Positions 27,505 through 35,615 of a stretch of 64,000 bases of DNA are shown here, piece after piece. Made by a program: the position numbers and the translations under genes. Below the pieces are notes generated by a model. The model searched no databases and had not been told where the DNA came from. It saw only the letters and a list, made by a program, of their open reading frames with translations. The DNA lies in contig NZ_CAJNAT010000016.1 in assembly GCF_905220705.1 (NCBI RefSeq), forward strand, positions 1 to 64,000, written 5' to 3'. The DNA is from Paraburkholderia domus (lineage in GTDB: Bacteria > Pseudomonadota > Gammaproteobacteria > Burkholderiales > Burkholderiaceae). The first letter of the stretch is position 1. Each line of letters starts with the position of its first letter.

Positions 27505-27550
27505 CGGCAGATGTGAAGGTTACCTTCGTAGGTTACCTTCGCATCTGCCG
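27505..27550 (-). promoter_or_regulatory. MarR operator, nested palindrome
   Basis: The outer arms CGGCAGATG and CATCTGCCG are perfect inverted repeats. Between them lie two copies of GGTTACCTTCG and a perfect GAAGGT-T-ACCTTC palindrome. It abuts the marR start codon, so binding would block its transcription or initiation. Autoregulation is inferred from position. Confidence 0.8.
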
Positions 27551-27643
27551 GGAGTCAAGTTGACTGAGTTGACGGTGGAGTGCGGGGCGAGCCGCGCATT
27601 CCATGTCTGGCTTGAGTGTTGGAGTCGAAGCGTGGCGCGGCGT

Positions 27644-28789
27644 CTAGAACTTATGGCGAAGTGCCACGCGCGCCACGACCTGATTTTGCGTCGACGAGGG
27701 AGACTGTGTGCCTGGGATGAACGCGTCGTCGAGAATCGAATTAGTCGAACTGCCGGCGACCTTCTGGTACTCGCCCTGAACGTAGACGTCTGTGCGTTTG
27801 GACAGGTTGTAGTCCGCCATCAGTCCGACGGAGTGGATTTTGGGTTTCACGCTGCCTGTCGACGCGTCGTAAGTCTCCATCGTGTAGACATACTGTGCGC
27901 CGACAAAGAACGCTGGTGTGATCTGGTATTTGCCGTTCACTTCGAAGTTCTGGTATTTGAGCGTATTCAACAGGACCCCGTTCGCGGCGAGCGGAATGCC
28001 GATATAACCGTTGCCGGTGGGATCTTTGTAATTCGAGTTGGTATACGCGAAGCCAACGGTAGCTGAGCCGAACGTGTAGTTGATCCCGCCGCCGAACACG
28101 CGCATGCGGCCGGCGATGAAACTTGCGTCGTTTGCGGTGATTGCACCGTTCGACCCGGCGCCGGGATTATTCGCTTGCAAATAGGCTGCGGCGAGGAGCA
28201 GACCGCCGTTTGCGTATTGAGCGCCGAAGCTGTACTGACGATTGTTGGCGAAATTCGTATCGTTGCTGAAGCTATAGGTGCCCCCGAACTGGAACCCCGA
28301 GATATCCGGGCTGGCGTATTTGATGGTGTTATCGACACGGAACGAGTTATCGGTATTGTCGTTGTCGTAGGGGTGGGCGAACAGATAGCCTGCCCAATTG
28401 CCGTTGGCGGTGGTCTGCGCGAGATAGTCGACCACCGAGTCGTACTGGCGGCCTAGTGTCACGCTACCGAAGCGGTCGCTGCTCAGACCCACATAGGCTT
28501 GCCTGCCGAACATGCGGCCACCCTGATTGAGTCGCCCGGAATTCAGATCGAAGCCGTTTTCGAGTTGAAAGATTGCTTTGAGGCCACCGCCGAGATCTTC
28601 CGAGCCTTTCATGCCCCAGCGACTGCCTTGTGCGTAGCCGCTTGCGAGTTCCACGACGCTACCGTGCCCGACGTTATTGGTGTAGTCGATACCCTCATCG
28701 ATGACCCCGTACAACGTCACACTGCTCTGTGCGAAGGCGGGGGAGGCGACGGCACTGACCAGGGCGATAGCGATGACTTTCTTTTTCAT
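27644..28789 (-). CDS. Gram-negative general porin (OmpC/Burkholderia type)
   Basis: A 381-residue outer membrane beta-barrel of the 16-stranded general porin family. The signal peptide ends at Ala20 (SPAFA before QSSVTLYG). 'SRWGMKGSEDLGGGLKAIFQLENGFDLNSG' is the usual second-to-third strand region of Burkholderia porins (given as one region, about residues 55-84). The C-terminal residue is Phe in 'VALRHKF', the assembly signal for BamA. It lets small solutes diffuse across the outer membrane. The start at 28787-28789 is fixed by the signal peptide. It lies upstream of marR on the same strand, 141 bp apart, and probably has its own promoter. Confidence 0.95.
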   Translation of the reverse strand: MKKKVIAIALVSAVASPAFAQSSVTLYGVIDEGIDYTNNVGHGSVVELASGYAQGSRWGMKGSEDLGGGLKAIFQLENGFDLNSGRLNQGGRMFGRQAYVGLSSDRFGSVTLGRQYDSVVDYLAQTTANGNWAGYLFAHPYDNDNTDNSFRVDNTIKYASPDISGFQFGGTYSFSNDTNFANNRQYSFGAQYANGGLLLAAAYLQANNPGAGSNGAITANDASFIAGRMRVFGGGINYTFGSATVGFAYTNSNYKDPTGNGYIGIPLAANGVLLNTLKYQNFEVNGKYQITPAFFVGAQYVYTMETYDASTGSVKPKIHSVGLMADYNLSKRTDVYVQGEYQKVAGSSTNSILDDAFIPGTQSPSSTQNQVVARVALRHKF

Positions 28790-29324
28790 AAGATCTCCAG
28801 AATAGTTTGGCAAGTAGCCGACGCACGATTTTCCGGCCAATACTTTTTGCAAAGCGAGGAATTCTGATGGCATCAATCGGAAACGCCGATGGAGCAAGCA
28901 CCGGAGCGCTCCAACCGAATAGCGGCACATTTGCGATCCGAATTACTCGGAGGGCAAGGGAGATCGAACAACGCGCGAAGTGGGGCGCAGCGAAGCGTAG
29001 TGCACCGAAACGAGATGAGAGAGGGGAAGCGAAGCAGACGGTTTAAGAAAATGCGCATCGGCGCGCGCAGCGCCGCCGGAAGCATGACGGCTTTGTCACC
29101 AGGGCTGAATGTGCGAGAGCACAGATTCCAGATGGACCACTACCGCGCTGTGCGGGGGACCCGCTTAAGAGCTGGCGGTTTGAGCCGCTTTCTTTTGCCT
29201 ACTTTTCTTTGCGGCAGGCAAAGAAAAGTAGGTGCCGCCCCGCACAGGGGCAACGCTAATAGACCACTAACAATTCAAGGAAAGGCCAAAGAATCCAGAT
29301 CAAGGAACCACCAAAACCGCAAAA
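28790..29324. other. intergenic region with porin promoter and a repeat element
   Basis: About 535 bp between the porin and the LysR gene. The right part holds the perfect inverted repeat at 29198-29232 followed by a GC-rich tail. The part nearest the porin should carry its promoter. No convincing gene seen on either strand. Confidence 0.7.
29198..29232. repeat. intergenic palindromic repeat
   Basis: Perfect 14-bp arms CCTACTTTTCTTTG and CAAAGAAAAGTAGG around a 7-base loop, followed by a GC-rich tail (tgccgccccgcacagg). I recall very similar sequences as abundant intergenic repeats in Burkholderia and Paraburkholderia genomes. It could also act as a bidirectional terminator or transcript-end hairpin. 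Confidence 0.75.
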
Positions 29325-30239
29325 CTAGGCGGTAATAGGAACCGCCACATTCCGCCTCTCCTCCACCATCTCCTCAATCAAACCCGCGAGCACATCCACA
29401 GCCGGATCCCGATTAACAGAAGCCCGATGCAACTCCAGATCCGCCGCAGGCAAAACCGGCAACCCATCCTGAACCCCAAGCACCCGCCAGTTATCCGGCA
29501 AAGTACACCGATCGATAATCGTGACGGCAGCGCCGTGATTAACCGCAACCTTAATCCCAGTAGGACTCTGACTCGTATAAACAACCTGATACTGCCGATC
29601 AAGCGCGGCAAGCGCTTCAAGCCCCCGCTGCCGATAACAGCAGGTTTCAGGAAACAAAGCCAGTGGCACAGGCGCGTCAGCCTCCAGAACAAAATCCCGA
29701 TGCGCCGCCCACACCACCTCCTCACGTCCCAGATGCCGCCCGCTGGTCTGCGACCCATGCCGCACCACCAAGGCGAGATCCAGCTCCCCAGCCTGCAAGC
29801 GCTCCAGCAATTCCAGCGACATCCGGCAATGAATATGCGGCCGCGCGCCCGGCCTCAGCGCATAAAACTTCTTGAGCAACTCAGGCAGCCAAAGCTCGGC
29901 ATAGTCCTCGGGCAAGCCAAACCGGATGACCCCATCGCTACTACACCGGTTCAGTGCGGCGATGGCCTCGTTCTGCACCTGAATAATGCGCCGCGCGTGA
30001 ATTAGAAAATTCTCGCCATCGCGCGACAAGGCCAGCCGCCGGCTGTTACGCAGAAACATATGCGTTTCCAAGCGCTCCTCCAGCGTGCGGATCCGCAGAC
30101 TGATCGTGGATTGTGTGCGGTGCAGCAGTTTGGCCGCCGCGGTAAACCCGCCGCTATCGACCACGGCAACGAACGCCCGCACCAGTTCGGGATCCAGAGA
30201 ACTCAGTTTTGACCAATCGGGTCCGCTGATGGAAGCCAT
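29325..30239 (-). CDS. LysR-family regulator of the oxygenase/betaine-type module
   Basis: A 304-residue LysR protein. The winged helix covers residues 17-75 ('GGFTAAAKLLHRTQSTISLRI' in the recognition region). The effector-binding domain starts near residue 100 with 'DGVIRFGLPEDYAELWLPELL'. It is divergent from the oxygenase gene with 120 bp to that gene's preferred start, the classic LysR layout, so it likely activates the oxygenase, M24 and ABC transporter genes. The gene's 3' part is rich in Pro codons ending in C and A and looks slightly different in base use from its neighbours. Confidence 0.9.
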   Translation of the reverse strand: MASISGPDWSKLSSLDPELVRAFVAVVDSGGFTAAAKLLHRTQSTISLRIRTLEERLETHMFLRNSRRLALSRDGENFLIHARRIIQVQNEAIAALNRCSSDGVIRFGLPEDYAELWLPELLKKFYALRPGARPHIHCRMSLELLERLQAGELDLALVVRHGSQTSGRHLGREEVVWAAHRDFVLEADAPVPLALFPETCCYRQRGLEALAALDRQYQVVYTSQSPTGIKVAVNHGAAVTIIDRCTLPDNWRVLGVQDGLPVLPAADLELHRASVNRDPAVDVLAGLIEEMVEERRNVAVPITA

Positions 30240-30359
30240 CGGAATTACTCGCTTTCCAAAGAAATTTGGCGATCAAAACATGGGGGCGTCAGTGAGGTGA
30301 TTGTTGTCGAAAACAATTCGCGTCACAAATCAGTCCGAACCCCTATCTGGAGTCCCGCC

Positions 30360-31247
30360 GTGTCAGTCCGTCTTCCTCTTGCCGATGCCGAATGCAACGA
30401 TTTGAGCGACATCGTCGATACCGGGCGCTATCCCTTGCACGATCCGGACCATCCCCGCATGCGCGAGCTGATCGCGAGCTGCCGCGCCCACCTGGCGGGC
30501 AACGGCAGCGCCGTGCTGCACAACTTCCTGCGGCCCGAGGCGCTGGCCCAGGCGCGGGCCGAGGGCGTGGCGCTGGCGGCCAAGACCTACTTTTCGACTC
30601 GCAAGGTCAACGCCTACTTCACCGCGGATGATCCGTCGCTGCCCGCCGATGATCCGCGGCGCGTCTTCATGGACCGCACCAGCGGCTTCGTCACCCGCGA
30701 TGTGATTCCCGCCGACGCGATTGTGCACCGCATCTACGTGGCCCAGGCGATGAAACGCTTCGTTGCCGCTTGCCTCGGTGAAGCGCGCGTCTGGGAATAC
30801 GCGGACCCCTACGCCGGACTGGTGCAAAACGTCATGCCGCCGGGCACCGAGCAGCCGTGGCACTACGACACCAACGAATTCATCGTCTCGATGATGACGC
30901 AACAGCCGGAAGCGGGCGGCGATTTCGAGTATTGCCCGAATATCCGCTCGCCCCAGGGCGAGAACTATGGCGACGTGGGCAGCGTGGTGCGCGGCGAAAC
31001 GCGCGCGCCGATCAATGTGATCACGTTGCAGCCCGGCGATCTGCAACTGTTCAAAGGACGCTTTTCGCTGCACCGCGTCACAAAGGTGCAAGGCGGAATC
31101 GACCGGCATACGGCGATCTTCGCGTATTCGCAGAAGCCGGGCGTGATCGGCCGCCTCGAACGCACGCGCCAACTGTATGGCCGCGTGTCCGAAATGCATC
31201 TGGAAGCCGAGCAGCGCCTCGTGCGTGCCGACAATCTGGTCGATTGA
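30360..31247 (+). CDS. Fe(II)/2-oxoglutarate-dependent oxygenase
   Basis: A 295-residue cupin-fold oxygenase. The iron triad is His168 and Asp170 (WHYDTNEF) with His238 (FSLHRV). The 2-oxoglutarate salt-bridge residue is Arg249 in DRHTAIFAY. The family resembles the amino acid halogenase/hydroxylase group around BesD (inference from memory); those halogenases have Gly in place of the metal-binding Asp, so with Asp170 a hydroxylase or demethylase reaction is expected. The GTG at 30360 is preferred over the GTG at 30297 because a GGAG lies 7 bases upstream. The M24 gene follows 38 bp later and a betaine-type importer follows that, so the substrate may be a methylated zwitterion. Confidence 0.75.
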   Translation: MSVRLPLADAECNDLSDIVDTGRYPLHDPDHPRMRELIASCRAHLAGNGSAVLHNFLRPEALAQARAEGVALAAKTYFSTRKVNAYFTADDPSLPADDPRRVFMDRTSGFVTRDVIPADAIVHRIYVAQAMKRFVAACLGEARVWEYADPYAGLVQNVMPPGTEQPWHYDTNEFIVSMMTQQPEAGGDFEYCPNIRSPQGENYGDVGSVVRGETRAPINVITLQPGDLQLFKGRFSLHRVTKVQGGIDRHTAIFAYSQKPGVIGRLERTRQLYGRVSEMHLEAEQRLVRADNLVD

Positions 31248-31285
31248 AGCTGTCCTCTCATATAACCCACGTCCCCTCAAAAAAC

Positions 31286-32512
31286 ATGACGATTATTCGC
31301 CCGACCCACCGCCCGGAAGATTGCGAACCGACTGCCGAGGAAATTGCCCAGATTCAACGCGACCGCCTTGCCGCCGTGCGCCGCGAGCTGAAAAAGCGCG
31401 ATCTGACCGCCGCGATCCTGTTCGACCCCACGCACATGCGCTATGCGACCGGCTCGCGCAACATGCAGGTCTATTCGATGCGCAATCCCGCGCGCTACCT
31501 GTTCGTGCCGGCCGAAGGCAAGGTCGTGCTGTTCGAATACGCCGGCTGCGATTTTCTTGCCGACGGACTCGACACGGTCGATGAAGTACGGCCCGCCACC
31601 GCGATTTCCTATTACTTCTGCGACGATATGCTGGGCCGCGTCACCGAACGCTGGGCCGATGAAATCGATGAACTGGTCAGGCAGAGTGGCGGTGGCAAAC
31701 GCATCGCGATCGAAAGCGCGACGTCGGCTGCTGCCTTTGCGTTGCAGGCACGCGGCTATCAGATCAGCGACGCGCAGGAACCGCTCGAACGGGCACGCTC
31801 GATCAAGGTGCCCAACGAGATCAAGATGGTCCGTTCATCGCTGCGTGCCGCCGAAGAGGGTGTGCGTAAGCTGGAAGCGGCACTCGTGCCCGGCATCAGC
31901 GAAAACGAACTGTGGTCGCATCTGCACAAGCACATCATCGAAACGGACGGTGATTACGTGGAAACACGTCTGATCAGCTCGGGTCCGCGCACCAATCCAT
32001 GGTTCCAGGAGAGCAGCCCGCGGAAGATCCAGACCGGCGAACTGGTCGGACTCGACACGGACGTCGTGGGGCGCTTCGGCTATTACGCCGACTTCTCGCG
32101 CACCTTCCTGTGCGGCGACGCTCCGGCCACGGCGGCACAGAAGACGCTCTACAAGCTGGCCTATGAACAGGTGCATTCGAACATGGAGAACGTGCGCGCC
32201 GGCACGACCTTCCAGGACTTCATCGCGAAGGCGTGGAAGATTCCTGGTCCCTATCAGGCGCGCCGCTATTTCGCGCTCGCGCATGGCGTCGGCATGACCG
32301 GCGAATATCCGTACATCGTCCATCGCGAGGACAACGACGCCAAGGGCTATGACGGCGTGATCGAGCCTGGTATGACGCTGTGCATCGAAAGCTATATCGG
32401 TCATGAAGACGGTGGTGAAGGCGTCAAGCTGGAAGAGCAGGTGTATGTGCGCGACGACGGCCGCGTGGAACTGCTGTCCGACTATCCATTCGAGAAGCGC
32501 CTGCTCGCTTGA
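31286..32512 (+). CDS. M24-family metalloenzyme, DddP-like
   Basis: A 408-residue 'pita-bread' M24 protein. The dinuclear metal ligands are visible as Asp257 and Asp259 (GLDTD), Asp269 (YADFSRTF), His333 (AHGVGM), Glu368 (CIESYIG) and Glu383 (KLEEQV). The spacing between them equals the spacing I recall for the DMSP lyase DddP (Asp295, 297, 307, His371, Glu406, 421). The proposed catalytic Asp377 of DddP corresponds to Gly339 here (HGVGMTGEYP), so a DMSP lyase call is not supported. Alternatives are an Xaa-Pro dipeptidase or creatinase-like C-N hydrolase acting on a betaine-like compound. In operon with the oxygenase and followed by an ABC importer of the glycine-betaine type. Confidence 0.7.
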   Translation: MTIIRPTHRPEDCEPTAEEIAQIQRDRLAAVRRELKKRDLTAAILFDPTHMRYATGSRNMQVYSMRNPARYLFVPAEGKVVLFEYAGCDFLADGLDTVDEVRPATAISYYFCDDMLGRVTERWADEIDELVRQSGGGKRIAIESATSAAAFALQARGYQISDAQEPLERARSIKVPNEIKMVRSSLRAAEEGVRKLEAALVPGISENELWSHLHKHIIETDGDYVETRLISSGPRTNPWFQESSPRKIQTGELVGLDTDVVGRFGYYADFSRTFLCGDAPATAAQKTLYKLAYEQVHSNMENVRAGTTFQDFIAKAWKIPGPYQARRYFALAHGVGMTGEYPYIVHREDNDAKGYDGVIEPGMTLCIESYIGHEDGGEGVKLEEQVYVRDDGRVELLSDYPFEKRLLA

Positions 32513-32606
32513 GCGCACGACGTGTCCTCACCGGCATGTGAGGCAGAGGTTTGGCCTCTCGCGCATGTCGACTCAATGCAATTCAACACTCCAAGGGTGA
32601 TCGACG

Positions 32607-33644
32607 ATGCAATTCAGACAACTTCGGGTGGTACTGTGCGCCGCCGCCATGGCTTTGACCGGGACGGCCGCGCACGCTGCGGATAGCTGGTGCGCGCAAG
32701 GCAAGACGGTGCATTTCGCAGGCATTACGTGGGAAAGCGGCTCCTTCGCAACCGAGGTGCTGCGGCAGATTCTGGAAAAGGGCTACGGCTGCAAGACCGA
32801 TGTCGTGCCGGGCAGCACCGCGGCCACCGAAACCGCGCTCGCACACAACGACGTGCAGGTGTGGGCGGAACAATGGACCGGGCGCAGTGAGATCACCGCG
32901 AAGGCCGTGGCCTCGGGCAGTGTGAAACTGGTCGGCGACACCTTGCCGGGTGGCACGAAGGAAGGCTGGTTCGTGCCGGAATACGTGGTGAAGGGCGATC
33001 CGAAACGCGGCATCAAGCCGGTCGCCGCGGGCCTCGTTTCGGTAACCGATCTGCCCAAATACAAGAGCGTATTCGCTGACGACGAGGAACCGGACAAGGG
33101 CCGCTTTCTCAACTGTCCGACGGGTTGGGATTGCGAACGCGTCAACACACGTTTGCTGAAGGTGTTGAATCTCGACGCGAGCTACACCAATTTCCACCCA
33201 GGCACCGGTGCCGCCCTCGATGCCGCTATCGCTTCCGCGTATCAGCGCGGGGCGCCGATCGTGTTTTATTACTGGGGACCGGCTGCATTGATGGCGAAGT
33301 ACAAGTTCGTCGAATTGAAGATGCCTGCCTATAACGATGCATGCTGGAAGACGTTGCGCGACGAGAGCAGCACCTCGCAATGCGCATCCTCGTACATGGT
33401 CTCGCATGTCACGGTAGGTGTATCTACACCGTTCTACGACGCCGACCCGCAACTCGTGGCGATGCTCGGCAAGGTCAAGTTTCCGATGGACTTCCTCAAT
33501 AGCACGATCCTCGAAATGAGCACGAAGAAACTCGACGGCTCAGCCATGGCCACGCAATTCCTGCGCGAGCATCCGGAGATGTGGAAACAATGGGTGCCTG
33601 CCGACGTCGCGTCGAAAGTGCAGGCCGGACTGGCGGGCGTCTGA
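32607..33644 (+). CDS. periplasmic substrate-binding protein, glycine betaine/choline type
   Basis: A 345-residue ProX/OpuAC-like binding protein with a 24-residue signal peptide ending TAAHA before ADSW. 'VHFAGITWESGSFATEVLRQILEKGYG' is the conserved first strand-helix region of quaternary-amine binders (about residues 32-58), and Trp residues near 'WAEQWTGR' and 'YYWGPAALM' could cage a trimethylammonium or dimethylsulfonium head. It captures substrate for the permease and ATPase that follow (105 and 23 bp gaps). Ligand unknown; the linked oxygenase and M24 genes point to an uptake-for-catabolism role and less to osmoprotection. Confidence 0.85.
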   Translation: MQFRQLRVVLCAAAMALTGTAAHAADSWCAQGKTVHFAGITWESGSFATEVLRQILEKGYGCKTDVVPGSTAATETALAHNDVQVWAEQWTGRSEITAKAVASGSVKLVGDTLPGGTKEGWFVPEYVVKGDPKRGIKPVAAGLVSVTDLPKYKSVFADDEEPDKGRFLNCPTGWDCERVNTRLLKVLNLDASYTNFHPGTGAALDAAIASAYQRGAPIVFYYWGPAALMAKYKFVELKMPAYNDACWKTLRDESSTSQCASSYMVSHVTVGVSTPFYDADPQLVAMLGKVKFPMDFLNSTILEMSTKKLDGSAMATQFLREHPEMWKQWVPADVASKVQAGLAGV

Positions 33645-33749
33645 CGGGCAGTAACGTCAGGCAGATTTCGACGGCACGAGGTCTTGATACCTCGTGCAGG
33701 ACAGCAGGTGTCGTACAGCCTGTTGTCCACCTGCAGTGGAGGGTTGATC

Positions 33750-34718
33750 ATGAGTTCGTTTTTTCTGCATCTTTCGATTGCCGATTGGGTGAACGATGCC
33801 GTGCAATCGTTCGTTACCCGCTATGGCGACAGCTTCCATCAGTTCAGCATCACAGTGTTGCGCTATGTGCTCGTGCCACTCGAAGGCGCACTGCGCGCGT
33901 TACCGCCATGGCTGATCCTGCTGGCGGTCGGCGCGGTGACGTGGAATGCGACGCGGCGCCTGAGCATTGCCGGCTTCTTCATGCTGCTGCTCTATGCGAT
34001 CGGTTGCTTCGGCCTGTGGGAAAAGCTGATGCAAACCCTCGCGTTGATGCTGGTGGCGACGGTGCTATCGGTCTCGCTCGGTGTGCCGCTCGGCATTCTC
34101 ACCTCGCGTAGCGCATGGCTGCGGCGCGTGCTGTTGCCGACACTCGACGTCATGCAAACACTGCCGAGTTTCGTCTATCTGATTCCTGTGCTGATGCTGT
34201 TCGGCCTAGGCAAGGTGCCGGCGATTCTCGCCACGATCATCTATGCGTTGCCGCCGCTGATTCGCCTGACTGATCTCGGCATCCGTCATGTGGATAGCGA
34301 GGTGGTCGAGGCGGCGCGTGCGTTCGGCACGACACGCTGGCAATTGCTGGTGAATGTGCAGATGCCGCTGGCGCGGCCCAGCATCATGGCCGGCATCAAC
34401 CAGACGACGATGATGGCGCTCTCGATGGTGGTGATCGCCTCGATGATCGGTTCGCGCGGGCTCGGCGAAGACGTACTGGCGGGCATTCAGACGCTCGACG
34501 TGGGCAAAGGAATGCAGGCGGGGATTGCCATCGTGATTCTCGCGATCGTGATCGATCGCATCAGCCAGGGCTATGGCCAGGACCGCCGCACGCGACGTCT
34601 GGTCGCGCAGCGCAGAAAGGCCAAGGCTGCCTCTCGCATTCCGTATCGCGTGAGCACCACGAATACGGATGAAACGTCGACGGCTGACGGTGGGCTCGAA
34701 ACCCGTACGGCCAAGTAA
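33750..34718 (+). CDS. ABC transporter permease, glycine betaine/proline type (ProW-like)
   Basis: A 322-residue inner membrane permease with about six or seven helices. The EAA loop reads 'EVVEAARAFGTTRWQLLVNVQMPLA' across residues 187-211 (given as a region), and 'GINQTTMMALSMVVIASMIG' is the typical ProW follow-up. The start at 33750 has GGAGGG 9 bases upstream; the frame is open to 33684 but without a site. It is homodimeric or paired with itself, since only one permease gene is present. It works with the binding protein before it and the ATPase after it. Confidence 0.9.
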   Translation: MSSFFLHLSIADWVNDAVQSFVTRYGDSFHQFSITVLRYVLVPLEGALRALPPWLILLAVGAVTWNATRRLSIAGFFMLLLYAIGCFGLWEKLMQTLALMLVATVLSVSLGVPLGILTSRSAWLRRVLLPTLDVMQTLPSFVYLIPVLMLFGLGKVPAILATIIYALPPLIRLTDLGIRHVDSEVVEAARAFGTTRWQLLVNVQMPLARPSIMAGINQTTMMALSMVVIASMIGSRGLGEDVLAGIQTLDVGKGMQAGIAIVILAIVIDRISQGYGQDRRTRRLVAQRRKAKAASRIPYRVSTTNTDETSTADGGLETRTAK

Positions 34719-34741
34719 CAGGAAAAAGCGAGGAGAGCGAC

Positions 34742-35575
34742 ATGGCAGCGATTGAAGTCAACCACGTGTACAAGCTTTTCGGGCCGCCGACCAGTCATGC
34801 GCGCGTGCTGGATCTGTTGCGAAACGGCAAGGGCAAGGCGGACGTGCTGGCCCAGACCGGTTGCAATGTCGGTCTGAACGACGTCAGTTTGCATATCGGC
34901 GCCGGAGAAATTTTCGTGATCATGGGACTGTCCGGCTCCGGAAAGTCGACCCTGGTGCGCCATTTCAACCGGCTGATCGAGCCGACGGCCGGCGAGATCG
35001 TGATCGACGGCTCGGACGTCATCAAGCTCGGCGCACAAGGTTTGCGTGACCTGCGGCGCTACAAGGTCAGCATGGTGTTCCAGAATTTCGGACTGTTGCC
35101 GCATCAGACCGTGCTCGACAATACGGCGTACGCGCTGCGTGTCCGTGGCGAAAGCAAGTCTGAGGCTAATGAGAAAGCCCGGGTCTGGCTCGGCAAGGTG
35201 GGCTTGAACGGTTACGACGAACACTATCCGGACGAGTTATCCGGTGGTATGCGCCAGCGGGTCGGGCTGGCCCGTGCGCTTGCCGCGGATACGGACGTGC
35301 TGCTGATGGACGAAGCATTCTCCGCGCTCGATCCGCTGATTCGCACGGAAATGCAGGATCAGCTGCTGCAACTGCAGGCTACGCTGCAAAAGACCATCGT
35401 GTTCATCACGCACGATCTCGACGAAGCACTGCGGATCGGCAACCGCATCGCGATTCTGCGCGACGGCAAACTCGTGCAGGAGGGTACGCCCAACGAGATT
35501 CTGACGCGCCCTGCGGATGATTACGTGAGGCGCTTTGTCGAGCGCCGTTCGGATCGCGGCACGGCTAGCCATTGA
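34742..35575 (+). CDS. ABC transporter ATP-binding protein, glycine betaine/proline type (ProV-like)
   Basis: A 277-residue ATPase. Walker A is GLSGSGKST, the signature LSGGMRQRV, Walker B VLLMDEAFSALD, and the H-loop is in 'FITHDLDEAL'. The C-terminal CBS pair found in ProV osmoregulatory subunits is missing, so the transporter is probably not gated by ionic strength, which again suggests nutrient uptake and not osmoprotection. A ggagagcgac site precedes the start. It is the last gene of the oxygenase-M24-ABC set and converges with the TPR gene 40 bp further on. Confidence 0.93.
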   Translation: MAAIEVNHVYKLFGPPTSHARVLDLLRNGKGKADVLAQTGCNVGLNDVSLHIGAGEIFVIMGLSGSGKSTLVRHFNRLIEPTAGEIVIDGSDVIKLGAQGLRDLRRYKVSMVFQNFGLLPHQTVLDNTAYALRVRGESKSEANEKARVWLGKVGLNGYDEHYPDELSGGMRQRVGLARALAADTDVLLMDEAFSALDPLIRTEMQDQLLQLQATLQKTIVFITHDLDEALRIGNRIAILRDGKLVQEGTPNEILTRPADDYVRRFVERRSDRGTASH

Positions 35576-35615
35576 TGCTTACTTCGTCTGCGCATCGACG
35601 CGCGGACGCCGGGTT

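Noticed and set aside
31286..32512. DMSP lyase DddP
   Set aside because: Metal ligand spacing fits, but the residue recalled as the catalytic Asp is Gly339, so I report it only as DddP-like.
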